From assembly GCF_003863365.1 (NCBI RefSeq), contig NZ_RQXT01000001.1:124001-188000 (forward strand): a stretch of 64,000 bases of DNA, given 5' to 3'. This DNA is from Mesorhizobium tamadayense (GTDB taxonomy: Bacteria; Pseudomonadota; Alphaproteobacteria; Rhizobiales; Rhizobiaceae). The position numbers were made by a program, and so were the translations under genes. Shown here one piece after another: positions 1 to 10,882 of the stretch. How positions within the stretch are numbered: position 1 is the stretch's first letter; each line of letters starts with the position of its first letter. The notes under the pieces were generated by a model. It searched no databases, was not told the DNA's origin, and saw only the letters and a list, made by a program, of their open reading frames with translations.

Positions 1-254
1 GCCCAGACGAGCTGGCCCTGATGCGTCTTGCCGACATCGACGCCGAGCTTGGACATCATGCCCGTGTAGATCTCGGACGGCCCGTGATGGGAGGGGCGGA
101 AGACGCAGGAAACGCCCTTGTTGGAGGTGATGACGTAACCGACGCCACCGTCGATGGTGCAATCGAGCGTGCCGAGCCGGAGCGTGCCGGCGCTGACGGG
201 AAAGGCGAGGACCGTTGTTGAAAGCGCGGCGGCACAGGCAAGTGTCTTGATCAT
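1..254 (-). CDS. DUF992 family secreted protein, C-terminus cut by window edge
   Basis: The reading frame starts at ATG 254 and runs off the left edge, so only about 84 residues are visible. The first 22 residues (MIKTLACAAALSTTVLAFPVSA) form a typical Sec signal peptide with a V-S-A cleavage motif, so the product is probably periplasmic. The mature part carries the DUF992 pattern: a short conserved stretch around GYVITSNKGVSCVF, then EIYTGMMSKLGVDVGKT. DUF992 proteins are common in Rhizobiales and have no known function. The family assignment is from memory of the motif. Confidence 0.75.
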   Translation of the reverse strand, partial: MIKTLACAAALSTTVLAFPVSAGTLRLGTLDCTIDGGVGYVITSNKGVSCVFRPSHHGPSEIYTGMMSKLGVDVGKTHQGQLVW

Positions 255-441
255 TGGAAAGGTCCTTTCGCAAACTGGCCTCGGTTAACGGCCGAGGTGC
301 TGGAGCGTTCCGCCGAAAACTTGGCGCGAGCATGGCAAGCGGTGACGCATTGCCGTTGGCGGTTAACGGATCGCTAGCGTGTCGGGACGGCAAAGCGGTC
401 CAGCAGAATCAGCAAGCAAAAGCGGCGCGCGGCGCGCCGGC

Positions 442-546
442 TAGAGTGGTTCACCGTTTCACGGAAACGCCGAACCGCTCTATCTCTTTGTTTTTACGCA
501 ATTCCGGACGGAAAACCGTTGCACACTTTTCCTGGAATTGCTCTAG
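442..546. repeat. Two-hairpin intergenic repeat (RIME-like)
   Basis: This lies in the 305-bp gene-free stretch 255-559; I see nothing else of note there except a GC-rich run near 428-440. Hairpin A pairs TAGAGTGGTTC (442-452) with GAACCGCTCTA (472-482). After a T-rich linker, hairpin B pairs GCAATTCC (498-505) with GGAATTGC (534-541) around an inner AAAACCGTTGCACACTTTT. The same plan recurs near 9.6, 48.2, 53.5 and 62.1 kb. Confidence 0.75.
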
Positions 547-559
547 CGCCGGCGGCGGA

Positions 560-1411
560 TCAGCTGGCGCCGGCGGAGGTGCGGGAAAGGCCGTCCTTGG
601 CCGGTTGGTAGTTCGGGTCGAGGTGGACCGCCTCGCGATACGACTTGGCAGCCCTTACCTTGTCGCCGCGCCGCTCGTAGATCAGCGCCTGGTTGGCCCA
701 GGCCTCCGCGTTCTTGCCGTCGAGCTTGATGGCCATGTTGAAGTCGGCGAAGGCGTTGTCCTCGTCGTTCATGGCGAGATAGGACAGGCCGCGGCCGTTG
801 TAGGGCTCGGCGGCATCCGGCGCCAGCGAGATCGCGGTCGAGAAATCCTCGATGGCAAACTTGTGCTGGCCCTGGCTCTGATAGATCAAGCCGCGGTTGT
901 GGTAAGCGCGGGCATCGGTCGTGTCGAGCTGGATCGCCTTCTGGAAATCGTTGAAGGCGTCCTGGGTGCGACCCGCCTTGCGATAGAGATTGCCGCGGCC
1001 GATATAGGCGGCATCGTAGTTGGCGTTGATCTGGATCGAGCGGTTGTAGTCGGCGAGCGCGGCTTCCTGGTTGCCGAGGAAGCGCTGGATGAGCGCGCGG
1101 TTCGAATAGGCCTGGTAGAAGTTCGGATTGAGCTGGATGGCGGTGTCGAAATCCTTGAGCGCCGCCTGGTATTGGCCGCCGCGGCCATAGGCCGAGCCGC
1201 GCACATTATAGCCTTCGGGATCCTGCGGATTGCGCTGGATCACCGCCGACAGCGAAGAGATGTTCTCGCTCGAGCCTTGCGCCTTGTCGATATTGGTGAA
1301 CTCGCCAGTCGGGGCCGTCTGGCATGCTGCAAGGGTCAGGCCCGAAAGCAGGGCCGCCGTCAGGGCGAAGCCGCGAAAAGCGGTTCTGCGCTCCACGGTA
1401 ATTGCGTTCAT
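560..1411 (-). CDS. TPR-repeat lipoprotein
   Basis: The product is 283 residues. A start at ATG 1411 is supported by GAGG seven bases upstream, and it places a lipoprotein signal at residues 1-30 ending in L-A-A-C with the modified Cys at position 30. Six consecutive 34-residue tetratricopeptide repeats follow from about residue 67 to the C-terminus, with the usual A/G-Y-x-x-R-G/A and A-x-x-D-F-x-x-A-I patterns. The protein is probably anchored to a membrane and acts as a protein-interaction scaffold, similar in plan to NlpI. The partner is unknown. An upstream in-frame start would bury the lipobox and is less likely. Confidence 0.8.
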   Translation of the reverse strand: MNAITVERRTAFRGFALTAALLSGLTLAACQTAPTGEFTNIDKAQGSSENISSLSAVIQRNPQDPEGYNVRGSAYGRGGQYQAALKDFDTAIQLNPNFYQAYSNRALIQRFLGNQEAALADYNRSIQINANYDAAYIGRGNLYRKAGRTQDAFNDFQKAIQLDTTDARAYHNRGLIYQSQGQHKFAIEDFSTAISLAPDAAEPYNGRGLSYLAMNDEDNAFADFNMAIKLDGKNAEAWANQALIYERRGDKVRAAKSYREAVHLDPNYQPAKDGLSRTSAGAS

Positions 1412-1546
1412 CTCAGTCCTCACTGGCGCCGCGCCGTCAGGTCCGTTCCCTCTCCGAACCGTCTCGAATGCATAAACAAAAAGGTGGCGGCGATTCCGCA
1501 TCGCGCCACCCTCGGTATCCTTCGAAAAGGACGAAAAATTGGCGTA

Positions 1547-1810
1547 TCAGCGCGGCGAACGCGATGCGCCGGCACCACCAGCCGGAGCCGGGCGCGGGGT
1601 CATCGGCAGCAGGCCCTCGCGCTGGGCGCGCTTGCGGGCCAGCTTGCGGGCGCGGCGCACGGCTTCCGCCTTCTCGCGGGCACGCTTCTCGGACGGCTTC
1701 TCGTAGTGACCGCGCATCTTCATTTCGCGGAAAATACCTTCGCGCTGCATCTTCTTCTTCAGCGCGCGAAGCGCCTGATCAACGTTGTTGTCGCGGACGA
1801 GTACCTGCAC
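1547..1810 (-). CDS. rpsU: 30S ribosomal protein S21
   Basis: The product is 87 residues. S21 is a small, basic 30S subunit protein located near the 3' end of 16S rRNA that helps initiation. The start is GTG 1810 ([14 protein letters not shown]), which matches the family N-terminus and has AGGA upstream; the frame stays open 48 codons further upstream, but that stretch does not resemble S21. The core [14 protein letters not shown] and the basic tail [20 protein letters not shown] are diagnostic. The C-terminal extension rich in Pro, Gly and Ala is common in rhizobial S21. Confidence 0.93.
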   Translation of the reverse strand: MQVLVRDNNVDQALRALKKKMQREGIFREMKMRGHYEKPSEKRAREKAEAVRRARKLARKRAQREGLLPMTPRPAPAGGAGASRSPR

Positions 1811-1989
1811 GGGCAATCCTGTCTTCGAGTTTGAAATCAACAGGCATACGGTCATAGCCATAATGCCTCCGCGGCGGGTTGCACCGCGAATTGTGGCGGC
1901 TGATAGCAGAATCAGGCCGCCCTGTCCACTGCCGAATGAGCGGCGGAGGAGCAAATCGCAAGCGCGCCGCCATCGGGGCGGCGCTCGAC

Positions 1990-2376
1990 CTAAGCCATCG
2001 CCAGATGGAGGCGGGCGAAATCCTCGAAGAACTCGCCGTAGTCGCAGGTGATTTCCTCGGCGGCCGCGATATTCCGGATGGCGGTGGCGCCGCCATATTG
2101 CGAGAAATCCGTGTTCGGCCGCTCGGAATGGTTCATGAAGCGGCCATTGTCGACCTCATAGACCATGAAGCCCGGACGATCAGGGCTCGGATAGGCATAG
2201 CGGTCGAGCAGTTCCTTCAGATGCGGCGGCGCGGCCTCATATTTTTCCATCGGGATCAGCCGGTCGAAATCGAGGTCGAGCCGCCAGATAGAGGCGCCTT
2301 TCCCGATCGGCTCGGCAGCGAAAACGCCGACGCCTTCGATGGCGCTCTGGGCGATATAGGTTTTGATCAGCAGCAT
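1990..2376 (-). CDS. SET domain protein (lysine methyltransferase-like)
   Basis: The product is 128 residues, essentially a lone SET domain. The N-terminal [13 protein letters not shown] (residues 15-27), the SAM-pocket NHS (82-84) and the C-terminal YGEFFEDF (113-120) are the standard SET motifs. Stand-alone SET proteins of this size occur widely in Proteobacteria; most have no proven substrate. It is on the same strand as rpsU and about 180 bp upstream of it. A ribosomal or other basic protein target would be a guess. Confidence 0.8.
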   Translation of the reverse strand: MLLIKTYIAQSAIEGVGVFAAEPIGKGASIWRLDLDFDRLIPMEKYEAAPPHLKELLDRYAYPSPDRPGFMVYEVDNGRFMNHSERPNTDFSQYGGATAIRNIAAAEEITCDYGEFFEDFARLHLAMA

Positions 2377-2486
2377 CGTTCCGGTCCGTCTTTTGACGAG
2401 AAAACGGAATCGTCAAATCGGACTGGAATGCAAGGCCCGCATCGCAATATTTCAGCGGTTGAGCACGTCGTCCGCGATCAACCGGA

Positions 2487-3245
2487 TCACGTCCGGTTGA
2501 TCGAGACGCCGCCATCGGCAAACAGTGCGGTGCCGGTGGTGAAGCTCGAGGCGTCGGAGGCAAGGTAGAGCGCCGAGCGGGCAATCTCTTCCGGCCGGGC
2601 CACACGCTTCAAGGCATGGAGGTTTTCGACGAATGTCCGCGATTCCGGCGTCTTGAACGTCGCCGCGGGTGTATCGGTGCCGCCCGGCAGGAGCGCGTTG
2701 ACGCGAATGGCTTTCGGCCCGTATTCGGCGGCAAGCACCTGCGTCAATCCGATCAGGCCCGCCTTGCTCGCCGCGTAGCCGGTCATGCCGGGCATGCCGA
2801 CGGTGTGGCCGACAAAGGTGGAGGTGAAGATCAGCGAACCGCTACCCCGCTCGATCATCGCCGGCACCTGGTATTTCGCGCCAAGAAACGCGCTGGTGAG
2901 ATTGGTATCAAGCGTCTCGCGCCAGCCCTCCAGCGACAGGTCGGAAATCGACCCCATCTCACCGACGGCTCCGACATTGTTGAAGGCGATGTCGAGGCCG
3001 CCGAACCTTTCAACCGCCAGATCGACGAGGGCCTTTGCGTAGGTTTCGTCCCTGACGTCGCCGGCAAGGGCGACAGCGGTGCCGCCGGCCTCCGCGATCT
3101 CGGCGACCAGCGTGTCGAGCTCAGCCTGGCGGCGCGCCGCCACGACAAGGCCGGCGCCGTGCGCGGCGAACAACTTGGCTGTGGCGCGGCCAATGCCGGA
3201 ACTGGCGCCGGTGACGATGGCGACCTTGCCTGCGAGTGCGAACAT
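2487..3245 (-). CDS. SDR family NAD(P)-dependent oxidoreductase
   Basis: The product is 252 residues, a classical short-chain dehydrogenase. The cofactor motif TGASSGIG is at residues 12-19, the NNVG motif (a variant of NNAG) at 89-92, and the catalytic Tyr157 and Lys161 sit in YAASK. The start at ATG 3245 was chosen because AGAGG lies nine bases upstream; the ATG three codons earlier abuts that ribosome site. No neighbouring gene reveals the substrate. The sequence looks like the FabG/glucose-dehydrogenase group, but no specific reaction can be named. Confidence 0.85.
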   Translation of the reverse strand: MFALAGKVAIVTGASSGIGRATAKLFAAHGAGLVVAARRQAELDTLVAEIAEAGGTAVALAGDVRDETYAKALVDLAVERFGGLDIAFNNVGAVGEMGSISDLSLEGWRETLDTNLTSAFLGAKYQVPAMIERGSGSLIFTSTFVGHTVGMPGMTGYAASKAGLIGLTQVLAAEYGPKAIRVNALLPGGTDTPAATFKTPESRTFVENLHALKRVARPEEIARSALYLASDASSFTTGTALFADGGVSINRT

Positions 3246-3349
3246 TTTCTGCATCCTCTGCTTGGGCGTCGGCCTTGCCGACAATCGGATGCTTGGTCGC
3301 AGGTCGGGCCGCCGCGAGCCACCCGATCCCTGCAAAGGGCCATGGCTGA

Positions 3350-3718
3350 CTATTGTTTTAGAAGCCAACCGAGGCGATCGAGTGAAAATGCGTAGCTCAC
3401 GACGATCAACAGAGCGACGATGATGGCCGTGGTCGTGTACGTGGCCGCATAGAATCCGATCGCGCCGCCGAACAGGATAGCCAGTTCCAGCACCAGCCGC
3501 ACTGCGCCGGGGACCGGGATCGGCGCGCGCCCCGACCGGCTTGGATCGTTCAGAACCGCGAAGGTTCCCCAGAGAGTCGCCGCAATGAGCGGCACGACCG
3601 GCGCGGCAACCCAGCGCCATACTCCGCTAGAGAGACTCCAGCCGGCCATGCCGAGGCCGAGCAAAGCGGCAAGTTCCAGCAAAAAGCGCAATGTCAGATT
3701 CCACAGGGCGCTACCCAC
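3350..3718 (-). CDS. YrdB-like membrane protein (DUF2568)
   Basis: The product is 122 residues from GTG 3718, preceded by GGGAG at nine bases. Four hydrophobic segments are visible. The conserved block LWGTFAVLNDPSRSGRAPIP between segments two and three is the signature of the YrdB/DUF2568 family. It is an inner-membrane protein of unknown function. It stands alone, upstream of the SDR gene on the same strand but separated by about 100 bp. Confidence 0.8.
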   Translation of the reverse strand: MGSALWNLTLRFLLELAALLGLGMAGWSLSSGVWRWVAAPVVPLIAATLWGTFAVLNDPSRSGRAPIPVPGAVRLVLELAILFGGAIGFYAATYTTTAIIVALLIVVSYAFSLDRLGWLLKQ

Positions 3719-3724
3719 CCCCTT

Positions 3725-3755
3725 GTACTCCCATTGTTGGGTACTCCCATTGTTT
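3725..3755. repeat. 16-bp tandem duplication
   Basis: GTACTCCCATTGTTGG at 3725-3740 is followed directly by a second copy at 3741-3755 with the last base lost. It covers the region just upstream of the YrdB-like gene, and its first unit (read on the minus strand) supplies that gene's GGGAG ribosome site. It looks like a recent slippage duplication. Confidence 0.85.
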
Positions 3756-3942
3756 GGACGCCAGGAATAATGGTCGAAGCTAGTCCCATCAACCAGCGCG
3801 CATGCAACTTTTCGTCACGGCGCAAAACGGCAAGCACCGTCGCAAACAGCGCAAGGATGGCAGCTCGGTTTCGCTAGTGATACACCTCGCGTGACGGGAG
3901 AGGCCCGGACGACATCCGCGATTTTTGGCGCGAGGCTATAAC

Positions 3943-5196
3943 GTGAAGAAATACTCGGTATTCGCCATTGCCCGCGAGGCGATGCGCGGCCACAAGGGCT
4001 GGGAAGAACAGTGGACCTCGCCCGAGCCGAAGAAGGAATACGACGTCATCATCGTCGGTGCCGGTGGCCATGGCCTCGCCACGGCCTACTATCTGGCGAC
4101 CGAGCACGGCATCACCAATGTCGCGGTGCTGGAAAAGGGCTGGCTCGGCGGCGGCAACACCGGCCGCAACACCACCATCATCCGCTCCAACTATCTCTAT
4201 GACGAGAGCGCCGGCATCTACGATCATGCGCTGAAGTTATGGGATGGGCTGAGCCAGGAGCTCAACTACAACGTCATGTATTCGGCGCGCGGCGTCATGA
4301 TGCTCGCCCACAATGTGCACGACGTCCAGGTGCTGAAGCGCCATGTGCACGCCAATCGCCTCAACGGCATCGACAATGAATGGCTGACGCCGGAGCAAGC
4401 GAAGGAATTCTGTCCGCCGCTCAACATTGCCAGGGAGGCGCGCTATCCGGTGGTCGGCGCGGCGCTGCAGCGACGCGGCGGCACGGCGCGCCACGATGCG
4501 GTCGCCTGGGGCTATGCGCGCGGCGCCTCGGCGCGCGGCGTCCATATCATCCAGAACTGCGAGGTCACCGGCGTCAAGCGCGCGGCCAATGGCGCCGTCA
4601 GCGGCGTCGAGACGACGCGCGGCTTCATCGGCGCCAAGAAGATCGGCGTGGTCGCCGCTGGCCATTCCTCGGTCATCATGAACATGGCCGGCGTGCGCAT
4701 GCCGCTCGAAAGCTATCCGCTGCAGGCGCTGGTGTCGGAGCCGGTCAAGCCGGTCGTGCCTTGCGTGGTGATGTCGAACACCGTGCACGCCTATATCTCG
4801 CAGTCCGACAAGGGCGAGCTGGTGATCGGCGCCGGCACCGACCAGTATGTCTCTTATTCGCAGACCGGCGGCCTGCACATCCTGCAGCATACGCTCGACG
4901 CCATCTGCGAGATGTTCCCGATCTTCACGCGCATGAAGATGCTGCGCTCGTGGGGCGGCATCGTCGACGTCACGCCGGACCGCTCGCCGATCCTGGCGAA
5001 GACGCCGGTCAAGGGCCTCTATGTCAATTGCGGCTGGGGCACGGGCGGCTTCAAGGCGACACCGGGTTCAGGCAATGTCTTTGCCCACACCATCGCAAAA
5101 GACGACCCGCACCCGATCAACGCGCCCTTCACCCTCGAGCGCTTCCGCACCGGCCGTCTCATCGACGAAGCGGCGGCGGCTGCGGTGGCGCACTGA
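3943..5196 (+). CDS. soxB: Sarcosine oxidase subunit beta
   Basis: The product is 417 residues, the length expected for SoxB of the heterotetrameric enzyme. This cytoplasmic flavoenzyme oxidises sarcosine (N-methylglycine) to glycine, feeding the methyl group to tetrahydrofolate. The start is GTG 3943 ([16 protein letters not shown]), with CGAGG seven bases upstream; an earlier TTG lacks support. An FAD-binding DAO fold begins at residue 34, with GAGGHG at 39-44. The segments [20 protein letters not shown] and [13 protein letters not shown] are typical of SoxB. It is the first gene of soxBDAG, and about 65 bp separate it from soxD. Confidence 0.95.
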   Translation: MKKYSVFAIAREAMRGHKGWEEQWTSPEPKKEYDVIIVGAGGHGLATAYYLATEHGITNVAVLEKGWLGGGNTGRNTTIIRSNYLYDESAGIYDHALKLWDGLSQELNYNVMYSARGVMMLAHNVHDVQVLKRHVHANRLNGIDNEWLTPEQAKEFCPPLNIAREARYPVVGAALQRRGGTARHDAVAWGYARGASARGVHIIQNCEVTGVKRAANGAVSGVETTRGFIGAKKIGVVAAGHSSVIMNMAGVRMPLESYPLQALVSEPVKPVVPCVVMSNTVHAYISQSDKGELVIGAGTDQYVSYSQTGGLHILQHTLDAICEMFPIFTRMKMLRSWGGIVDVTPDRSPILAKTPVKGLYVNCGWGTGGFKATPGSGNVFAHTIAKDDPHPINAPFTLERFRTGRLIDEAAAAAVAH

Positions 5197-5260
5197 TGCC
5201 TGTCGAGAAGCTTTGCGACCAACCGGCCATCGGCAACGGCGAATTGTAGGAACAAACAGA

Positions 5261-5557
5261 ATGCTTCTCATCCGCTGTCCCTATTGCGAGGAAGAGCGCC
5301 CGGAACTCGAGTTCCGCAACGCCGGCGAGGCACATATCGCGCGCTCGACCAACATTGCCGGCGAGAGCGACGACGATTTCGAGAAATTCTTCTTCATCCG
5401 CTCGAACCCGAAAGGCGTCATCTATGAGCGCTGGCGGCACATCCATGGCTGCGCGCGCTTCTTCAACGCCGTGCGCGACACCGTCACCGACAAGTTCGTC
5501 ATGACCTACAAGGCCGGCGAGCCGAAGCCTGCGAAGCTGCCTGGAGCCTCGAAATGA
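5261..5557 (+). CDS. soxD: Sarcosine oxidase subunit delta
   Basis: The product is 98 residues. The delta subunit binds a structural zinc; candidate ligands are C6 and C9 in the N-terminal CPYC motif and His/Cys in HIHGC (residues 60-64). The start ATG 5261 has AGGAA upstream. Its stop overlaps the soxA start as ATGA, which implies translational coupling. Length and context fit the family exactly. Confidence 0.95.
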   Translation: MLLIRCPYCEEERPELEFRNAGEAHIARSTNIAGESDDDFEKFFFIRSNPKGVIYERWRHIHGCARFFNAVRDTVTDKFVMTYKAGEPKPAKLPGASK

Positions 5558-8536
5558 ACGCCGCCTTCCGCATTCCCGGCGCCGGGCGTCTCAGACAGGC
5601 GACGGCTTCCTTCAGCTTCGACGATAAGTCCTATGTCGGCATCGACGGCGACACGCTCGCCTCGGCGCTGCTCGCCAACGGCGTCCATCTCGTCGGTCGC
5701 TCGTTCAAATATCACCGGCCGCGCGGCTTCCTGTCGGCCGGCGCGGAAGAGCCGAACGCGCTGGTGCAGATCGTGCGCGACGACGCGCGCAAGACGCCGA
5801 ATGTGCGGGCGACTGTGCAGGAGCTCTATGATGGGCTCACGGCCCATTCGCAGAACCGCTGGCCCTCGCTCGCCTTCGACGTCGGCGCGGTCAACGACAT
5901 CGCCTCGCCGCTGTTTTCGGCCGGCTTCTACTACAAGACCTTCATGTGGCCGAAGTCGGCATGGAAGAACCTTTACGAGCCGAAGATCAGGGCGGCGGCC
6001 GGCCTCGGCGTTTCTCCTGACCGGCCGGACCCCGACCACTATGCCGCGCGCTACGCGCATTGCGAGGTGCTGGTGCTGGGCGGCGGTGCCGCCGGCATCG
6101 CCGCGGCGCTTGCCGCGGCCGAAACCGGCGTCAGGGTGATCCTCGCCGACGAGCAGGCCGAATTCGGCGGCAGCCTGCGCTTCGAGAGCGGCGCTAAAAT
6201 CGAGGGCGAGGACGGCTTTGCCTGGGCGCAAGGCGCGATCGCCAAGCTCAAGGCGATGGACAATGTCCACGTGCTGCCGCGCACGACGGCTTTCGGGTAT
6301 TACGCGCAGAACTTCGTCGGGCTCGTCGAGCGAGTCAGCGACCATCTCAAGAGCCCCGGCCGAGAGCTGGCGCGCGAGCGCCTGTGGCAGGTCCGCGCCA
6401 GGCGCGTCGTGCTGGCGACCGGTGCCATCGAGCGCCATATGGTATTCGCCGACAACGACCGTCCAGGCATCATGCTGGCCTCGGCCGCGCGAACATACCT
6501 CAACCACTATGGCGTCGCGGTCGGCAGGAATGTCGGCGTCTACACCGCCAACGACTCGGCTTACGCGGCCGCGATCGACCTCAAGAAGGCCGGCGTCAAT
6601 GTCGCGGCAATCGTCGACCTGCGCGACAACCCGACCGGGCCGGTGATCGACGAGGCAAGGGCGCTCGGCATCGAGATCAATTTCGGCCGGGCGGTGATCC
6701 GGGCCGGCGGCAAGCTGCGGGTGTCGTCGATGACCGTGCAGCCGAAGAACGGCGGCGGCGAGCGCACCATCCCGGTCGATGCCATCCTGATGTCGGCCGG
6801 CTGGACGCCGTCGGTGCATCTGTTCTCGCAGTCGCGCGGCAAGGTCGCCTTCAACGAGGAGACGCGGCGTTTCGTGCCGGGGACTTATGCGCAGGACTGC
6901 GTCTCGGTCGGCGCCTGCAACGGCACCGACGGGCTGGCCGCAACGATCGACGAGGCCTACGCGGCCGGCGCCAAGGCGGCGAAAGACGCCGGCGGCAGGG
7001 CCGGCAAGAGCGCCAAGCCGAAGGTCGATGCCAGCGAGAGCTGGTCGCGCGGCATGCTGGGCGCCGCCCCGGGCGCCGGACCGGACACTACCGTCAAGGC
7101 CTTCGTCGACTTCCAGAACGACGTCACCGCCAAGGACATCCGCCAGGCGGTGCACGAAGGCATGCACTCGATCGAGCACGTCAAGCGCTTCACCACCAAC
7201 GGTATGGCCACCGACCAGGGCAAGACGTCGAACATGCACGGACTTGCCATTGCCGCCGAGACGCTGGGCAAGCCGATCCCGCAGGTCGGCCTCACCACCT
7301 TCCGCGCGCCCTACACGCCGGTGACCTTCGGCTCGATCGTCGGACACGCGCGCGGAGCGCTGTTCGATCCGACGCGCCGAACCGCAATCCATCCATGGGC
7401 CGCCGCCCAAGGTGCTGTGTTCGAGGATGTCGGCCAGTGGAAGCGCGCCTGGTACTTCCCCAAGGCCGGCGAGGACATGCACGCCGCCGTCGACCGCGAA
7501 TGCGTGACGGTGCGAAAAGTGGCCGGCCTGTTCGATGCCTCGACGCTCGGCAAGATCGAGGTGGTCGGGCCGGACGCGGCCAAGTTCATGGAACTGCTCT
7601 ACACCAATCCGTGGGAGAAGCTGGAGCCCGGCCGCTGCCGCTACGGCATCATGCTGCGCGAGGACGGCTTCATCTATGACGACGGCGTCGTCGGCAGGCT
7701 GGCGCCCGACCGCTTCCACGTGACGACGACGACCGGCGGCGCGCCGCGCGTCATGCATCACATGGAGGACTACCTCCAGACCGAGTTCCCGCATCTCAAT
7801 GTCTGGCTGACCTCGATCACCGAGCAGTGGGCGGTGATCGCGGTGCAGGGACCAAAATCCCGCGATATCATCGCCCCGCTGGTCGAAGGCATCGACATGT
7901 CGGACGAGGCGCTGCCGCATATGTCGGTGCGCGAGGGCAAGATCTGCGGCGTGCCGACGAGGCTGTTCCGCATGTCGTTCACCGGCGAGCGCGGCTTCGA
8001 GGTCAATGTGCCGGCCGACTACGGCGAGGCGGTCTGGGAAGCTCTGTGGGCCGAGGGCCAGAAGCACGGCACATGTGCCTACGGCACGGAAACCATGCAC
8101 GTGCTGCGTGCCGAGAAGGGCTACATCATCGTCGGCCAGGACACCGACGGCACAGTGACGCCGAACGATGCCGGGCTCGACTGGGCGGTCGGCAAGAAGA
8201 AGACCGACTTCGTCGGCATTCGCGGCATGGCGCGGGCGGATCTCGTCGCCAAGGGCCGCAAGCAGCTCGTCGGTCTCAAGACCAAGGACCCGAAAGTGGT
8301 TTTGGAAGAGGGCGCGCAGATCGTCGACGATCCGAAACAGGCGATCCCGATGAAGATGATCGGCCACGTCACCTCCAGCTACTGGTCGGAGAATTGCGGG
8401 CGCTCGATCGCGCTGGCGCTGGTGGCCGGCGGCCGCGACCGCATGGGTCAGACGCTCTATGTGCCGATGCCGAACGGCACGATCGAGGTGGAGGTCACCG
8501 GCATGGTGTTCGTCGACGAGAAGGGAGAGCACCTCA

Positions 8537-8544
<8 letters not shown>
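5554..8544 (+). CDS. soxA: Sarcosine oxidase subunit alpha
   Basis: The product is 996 residues, normal for SoxA. From the N-terminus it has a ferredoxin-like fold without the iron-sulfur cysteines (about 15-105), then an NAD-binding disulfide-oxidoreductase fold starting at LGGGAAGIA (175-183). A linker domain follows, then a C-terminal GcvT-like folate-binding half from about residue 600. In this family the folate domain captures the methyl group as 5,10-methylene-tetrahydrofolate. It overlaps soxD by 4 bp and soxG by 8 bp. No glyA, purU or folD lies beside the operon here. Confidence 0.96.
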
Positions 8545-9527
<983 letters not shown>

Positions 9528-9623
9528 CGCCGTCGCGGCAGGCAATCGGACTTCAGGCGAAACGCAAAAGGGCGGCCAGATGCCGCCCATTCCCGGTTTG
9601 AGGCCCTATGGAAAGTGACTGGG

Positions 9624-9721
9624 AAGCAGGTCGCGTGAAAAAGGATTCACGCGACCTGCTTAGGTCTTTGATTTTAAGCATGTCTTTGTCCCGAAACCGC
9701 TGCACACTTTCGGGGACATGC
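9624..9721. repeat. Two-hairpin intergenic repeat (RIME-like)
   Basis: Hairpin A is a perfect 16-bp stem, AAGCAGGTCGCGTGAA (9624-9639) with its complement at 9646-9661. After the linker TAGGTCTTTGATTTTAA, hairpin B pairs GCATGTC with GACATGC (9678-9721) around CCCGAAACCGCTGCACACTTTCGGG. The arms differ from the 442-546 copy but the layout and inner core are the same. It sits between two convergent genes and may also stop transcription. Confidence 0.75.
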
Positions 9722-9722
9722 T

Positions 9723-9962
9723 TTAGAGGCCAGGCACGAACCACGGGTTGACGTCGATGCCGAGCCGCGGGCCCTTGGTGGCCTGGGTCTTGACGGCGTC
9801 GGCCTTTTCGACCGAGCCGGTCGCGGTGCAGTCGAGCGCCACATTGGTGTGGGTCTGGACGCAAGCGGCAGAGGAGGCGTGCTTGGCCGGCTGGTTCGCG
9901 CCGGCGAAAGCGGCACCCGAGAAGGCGAGCACGGCAGCGAGTGCGAGAATCGTCTTTTTCAT
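9723..9962 (-). CDS. Small secreted protein, DUF680-like
   Basis: The product is 79 residues with a clear signal peptide (MKKTILALAAVLAFSGAAFA, residues 1-20) and a short polar mature part with two Cys (C34 and C45) that could form a disulfide. Its size and N-terminus recall the DUF680 family described mainly from Mesorhizobium; that assignment is tentative. It ends just beyond a palindromic repeat and starts downstream of a region with several CGTACA-type palindromes. It lies downstream of the tetR gene on the same strand. Confidence 0.65.
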   Translation of the reverse strand: MKKTILALAAVLAFSGAAFAGANQPAKHASSAACVQTHTNVALDCTATGSVEKADAVKTQATKGPRLGIDVNPWFVPGL

Positions 9963-9984
9963 CTTCCGTCTCCGGTAATCTGTC

Positions 9985-10055
9985 CGTACATGTACGATGC
10001 GACGTACAAATACGGTTAACGGAAGCTGAATTCAAGAGGGATTTTGTACGCGTAC
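9985..10055 (-). promoter_or_regulatory. Operator-like CGTACA palindromes
   Basis: Three related sites precede the small secreted gene: CCGTACATGTACGA (9985-9998, inner GTACATGTAC perfect), ACGTACAAATACGG (10002-10015), and GTACGCGTAC (10046-10055) inside TTGTACGCGTACGACAA. A similar CCGTACAGCGTATA occurs on the minus strand in front of tetR. TetR control of both genes is inferred from the shared motif. Confidence 0.4.
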
Positions 10056-10140
10056 GACAAATTTTCTTGAACGCAGGAATTCGCCGCAGCGAATCAAGCG
10101 ATTGGGGTGACACGGAGACGGCTAGGCTAGGGAGCAGCCG

Positions 10141-10785
10141 TCAGCAGTTGACGGGTGTTTCGGTGAGCGGGGGGATGTCCTGCGCCGACAACGAGGCCAG
10201 CGTGAAGTCGCACATCCGCTTCACATAGGCCTGGGGATCGCCGAACGGATAGAAGGGAAAGGTGATCAGCAGCGAGATCGTGCCGTGGCCGACGGTCCAC
10301 AGCATGGTGGCGATGGCGCGCGGGTCGCCCTTGAGCTTGCCGGCGGCAACACAGGCCTCGACCCTTTTGATCAGCACCTTCATCGCCGGGTTGCCCTCTT
10401 CCATCTCCTCGTAGCTGCGGCCTTCCGGCAGCTTGGTCTTCTCGGTCATGAAGACGGTGCGATATTCGTTGGGATTGCCGAGCCCGAAGGCGGCATATTC
10501 GGTCATCACCGCCCGCAATGCCTCAACGGGATCGTCGGAGGGGTGCTCCTCGATGCGCCGGGCAAGCGTCTCGAAGGCATCTTCAGCCAGCGCGAACAGG
10601 ATGTCCTGTTTGTCGGCGAAGTAGGAATAGACCGACATCGGCGCGTAGCCGACCCGCTTGGCGAGTTTGCGGATGGTAAGCCCTTCGTAGCCTTCTTCCT
10701 GGACGAGCTTGTGGGCCGCGTCGACCAGTTCGGAGCGAAGCTCGGCTTTCTGTTTCTCGCGGCGTTTTTGAACGCTCAGCGGCAA
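10141..10785 (-). CDS. TetR/AcrR family regulator
   Basis: The product is 214 residues. The N-terminal helix-turn-helix spans about 20-66, with LTIRKLAKRVGYAPMSVYSY as the core. The C-terminal ligand domain (about 80-200) looks like the WHG type, with FPFYPFGDP near the end. The start is TTG 10785 after a GGCGG stretch; no better start is evident. It may control itself and the small secreted gene through CGTACA repeats, or the adjacent acyl-CoA-type catabolic genes at 10979-15771; TetR proteins of this type often respond to acyl-CoAs. Both targets are inference. Confidence 0.85.
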   Translation of the reverse strand: MPLSVQKRREKQKAELRSELVDAAHKLVQEEGYEGLTIRKLAKRVGYAPMSVYSYFADKQDILFALAEDAFETLARRIEEHPSDDPVEALRAVMTEYAAFGLGNPNEYRTVFMTEKTKLPEGRSYEEMEEGNPAMKVLIKRVEACVAAGKLKGDPRAIATMLWTVGHGTISLLITFPFYPFGDPQAYVKRMCDFTLASLSAQDIPPLTETPVNC

Positions 10786-10821
10786 TGTCCGCCTGCCTTT
10801 GTGGTTGGTTGCCTGACGAAA

Positions 10822-10840
10822 TTATATACGCTGTACGGAA
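10822..10840 (-). promoter_or_regulatory. Possible tetR operator
   Basis: Read on the minus strand, this gives TTCCGTACAGCGTATATAA. The half-site CCGTACA matches the sites at 9985 and 10002. It is about 40-55 bases before the tetR start, where autorepression would be expected. Confidence 0.35.
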
Positions 10841-10882
10841 ACGGACAAGGGAGCGGCCTGGTTCCCCAAGGTACGCCCTAAC

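Noticed and set aside
254..1834. A plus-strand frame of 526 codons covering the TPR and rpsU region
   Set aside because: It crosses a palindromic repeat and runs antisense to a TPR lipoprotein and ribosomal protein S21, both certain.
1811..1954. A longer N-terminus for ribosomal protein S21
   Set aside because: The 48 extra codons do not match the family, while GTG 1810 has a ribosome site and gives the conserved start.
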